From the NCBI GenBank assembly GCA_002221725.1, contig NJFT01000183.1:17273-81272 (forward strand): 64,000 nt of DNA, written 5' to 3'. Shown piece after piece: positions 62,127-64,000 of this stretch. Each line of letters starts with the position of its first letter. The stretch's first letter is position 1. The stretch is from Scedosporium boydii. Lineage: Eukaryota; Ascomycota; Sordariomycetes; Microascales; Microascaceae. The notes beneath the pieces are model-generated. The model was not told where the DNA came from. It saw nothing but the letters and a program-made list of their open reading frames with translations, and did no database searches. Position numbers and translations under genes: made by a program.

Positions 62127-62395
62127 ATTGTATAACTATATGGTCCGAAATAACTAAATATTTCATAAAATATCTTAGCACAAAAGCACAAAATTATTGA
62201 TTAATATAAATTTATTAGTACGGTTTACTAATAAACAAACATAGCAAGATCACTTAAACTATGTTAAGAAAGATTGGACTCGAACCAATATTTCACCCTA
62301 TCATAAGAAAGCACTTTGCCTATTAAGTTACTTTCTTTTTTATTAAAAAAAGCTTTTTCACAGAAAAATTTTAATTTTCAGGGTTCTTGTAAAAC
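62127..62395 (-). repeat. Diverged partial third copy of the tandem unit
   Basis: Begins ATTGTATAACTATATGGTCC like the full units and stays alignable through the tRNA-like element to GTTCTTGTAAA. It has scattered substitutions and small indels (for example ATTAATATAAATTTATT in place of ATTAGTTTTTTATT). It lacks orf283. It is the leader region of orf283 copy 2 and probably the ancestral cob-atp9 spacer. Confidence 0.8.
62266..62337 (-). tRNA. tRNA-like element, copy 3 (best preserved; isotype unclear)
   Basis: 72 nt with a perfect acceptor AAGAAAG/CTTTCTT, D arm ACTT-aataggca-AAGT and a perfect T arm ATTGG-TTCGAGT-CCAAT. The middle (CTTTCTTATGATAGGGT) does not give a normal 5-bp anticodon stem. 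By position the anticodon would be AUG; by a shifted fold UAU. I therefore do not name an isotype. It may be a tRNA with an odd anticodon arm or a tRNA-like processing element. Confidence 0.5.
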
Positions 62396-62529
62396 TTGAT
62401 AGTATATTATTAAAATCAATTAATAATTTTCATAGTCTAGTTTACAACATAAAAAATTTTACTATAACTATTATAAATAATAACAATTGTTTTTATAGTA
62501 TACTAATTTTCTTTCACAATTTACATTTA

Positions 62530-63690
62530 TTATCTTTTATTAGAAGATAAACTAGATATTAAGTTTTCAATTCAAGTTACAGCAGGAACTAAAACTACAA
62601 AATATGCAAAGAATAAACCAGTACTTATTTGACCTAATTCTATATATGGACTTTCTACATGTTTAGATCCTAATACTAATAACATTAAGAAATTAGTTAT
62701 AAATATAAAGAATATTACTTTACTTAAAGGTCTAAATTGTAAATTTCTCAGTTTACTTAAATCTGTAATAGGTAATATTAACATAATTATTAATGCACTA
62801 AACATTGCAATAACCCCTAATAATTTATTAGGGATAGATCTTAATATAGCATAGAATGGTAGTAGATATCACTCTGGAACTATAGCAGGAGGAGTTTGCA
62901 TAGGATTAGCCATAATGTAATTTTCACTGTCTCCTAATACATTTGGTGCAAAGAATACAAAATTACTTAAAACAAATATAGTAACAAATATTGTTATTAA
63001 ATCTTTAAATAAGTAATAAGGAGCAAAAGTAATTCTATCATAGTTAGCTGATATACCTAGCGGATTACTTGATCCCGCTGAATCATGAAGAGCTATTAAA
63101 TGCATTAATACTAATGCAGCTAATACAAATGGCAATACAAAATGTAAAGAGAAGAATCTATTTAATGTAGCATTATTAACAGAGAATCCTCCTCAAACAA
63201 ATTCAACAATATCTTGTCCTATTCATGGTATTGCACTAATAAGATTAGTAATAACTGTAGCACCTCATAATGACATTTGACCATATGGAAGAACATAACC
63301 TAAGAAAGCAGTACCCATCATTAATATAAGTATTACTGCACCTATAACTCAAGTTAATATTCTAGGACTTCTATAAGATCCGTAGTATAAACCTCTTCCT
63401 ACGTGTAAGTACACTAAGAAGAAAAAAGCTGATGCTGTATTACTATGTAAGTAACGAACTAATCATCCATTGTTTACATCTCTCATAATATGTTCTATAG
63501 AATTAAAAGCCTCTGCTACACTAGGGTTATAGTGCATAGCAAGGGTTACACCTGTTACAATTTGAATTCCTAAACATACTGCTAATAAAGAACCATAATT
63601 TCAATGATAACTTATATTAGTAGGTTGGGGAGAATCAACTAAATATGAATTAAATAATGTTAATAAAGATTTATGTTTTAATGCTCTCAT
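62530..63690 (-). CDS. cob: Apocytochrome b (mitochondrial)
   Basis: Core of complex III (bc1). In code 4 it is 386 residues from [20 protein letters not shown] to [11 protein letters not shown], with no intron. TGA codes for Trp at many sites, so standard translation gives only pieces. The heme-binding His residues lie in the segments [20 protein letters not shown] and [19 protein letters not shown]. The Qo motif PEWY reads as CCA GAG TGA TAT at about 62,870. The [19 protein letters not shown] region is conserved. Eight hydrophobic helices are apparent. Intact. Confidence 0.97.
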
Positions 63691-63806
63691 TTTTTTTATT
63701 TTATTTTAAATAATTAAATAGATATAAATATACCTATTGTTTTTATATAAACTAATATTCAAAATTAAATATTATATGTTTATGTTTCATTATATGAAGA
63801 TATTCA

Positions 63807-63876
63807 AGATTATGGAGGAATCGAACCTCAAGCTAAAGATTTGCAATCTAAGCATAGACCATCTATAACATAATCT
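63807..63876 (-). tRNA. trnC: tRNA-Cys (GCA), mitochondrial
   Basis: About 70 nt on the minus strand. The acceptor is AGATTAT/ATAATCT, the T arm has loop TTCGATT between GAGG and CCTC, and the anticodon loop is TTGCAAA with GCA at its centre. The anticodon stem has mismatches at its outer end, as often in mitochondrial tRNAs. It lies between nad3 and cob. Confidence 0.75.
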
Positions 63877-63890
63877 TTTGAGAAATTATG

Positions 63891-64000
63891 TTATTTGTCT
63901 GAATAACCAAAATTTTCAGGTTTTTGCATCAAAACTTTAGTTTGTCTACTTTCTATTTTTAGGGCACTTTTACCTAATTCAAAAACAAATCCTACTGTAA
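63891..64000 (-). CDS. nad3: NADH dehydrogenase subunit 3, C-terminal part (runs off window)
   Basis: The last 36 codons of a frame that enters from the right edge and ends with TAA at 63,893-63,891. The readable part TVGFVFELGKSALKIESRQ matches the conserved end of fungal NAD3 (FELGKGALKIDSRQ type). It is followed by a 16-residue tail ending GYSDK. Complex I membrane subunit; the N-terminal part lies outside the window. It is 15 bp from trnC on the same strand. Confidence 0.78.
   Translation of the reverse strand, partial: TVGFVFELGKSALKIESRQTKVLMQKPENFGYSDK

Noticed and set aside
62266..62337. Assigning the tRNA-like element to Ile, His or Met
   Set aside because: No fold gives both a sound anticodon stem and a sensible anticodon; naming an isotype would be a guess.

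Overview
The window comes from a filamentous ascomycete (Pezizomycotina). The nuclear genes have short 50-75 bp GT-AG introns, the pentafunctional AROM gene is a single polypeptide, histones H3 and H4 sit as a divergent intron-containing pair, and transposons show repeat-induced point mutation (RIP). Eurotiomycetes is the most likely class, but that is inference. Three very different kinds of DNA are joined.

(1) Bases 1-28,060 are ordinary gene-rich nuclear DNA. In order they hold: the 3' end of a probable DUF676 lipase/esterase (+); RAD3/XPD helicase of TFIIH (-, ten exons); a 3-kb stretch with no supported gene; a three-finger C2H2 protein (+); the largest subunit of RNA polymerase I (-); the U4/U6 snRNP protein PRP3 (+); histone H3 (-) and H4 (+); an RPN4-like C2H2 factor with a perfect PACE element in its own promoter (+); and AROM (-) with a Gcn4/CpcA-type TGAGTCA upstream. 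These are housekeeping genes of transcription, repair, splicing, chromatin, proteasome control and shikimate synthesis.

(2) Bases about 28,060-57,458 are an extremely AT-rich block almost lacking CpA and TpG, the mark of RIP. It is a graveyard of nested transposons. Ty3/gypsy gag, reverse transcriptase and integrase can still be read through stop codons on both strands. A dispersed LTR-like repeat of about 0.6 kb occurs six times. A later hAT element (36,733-40,123) still has its terminal inverted repeats, an 8-bp target-site duplication and a transposase frame free of net frameshifts. Three short islands of normal composition escaped mutation.

(3) Bases 57,459-64,000 are mitochondrial DNA, undecayed and using TGA for Trp. 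All genes lie on the minus strand: nad3 (partial), trnC, cob, two tandem copies of an unknown acidic 283-residue ORF, atp9, cox2, trnR, nad4L and nad5 (cut off at the junction). The join to RIP-mutated DNA is abrupt, so it is either a very recent nuclear insertion or an assembly chimera. The most novel item is the perfect 1,147-bp tandem repeat between cob and atp9. Each unit carries the ORF and a tRNA-like element, and the atp9 5' leader precedes every ORF copy.
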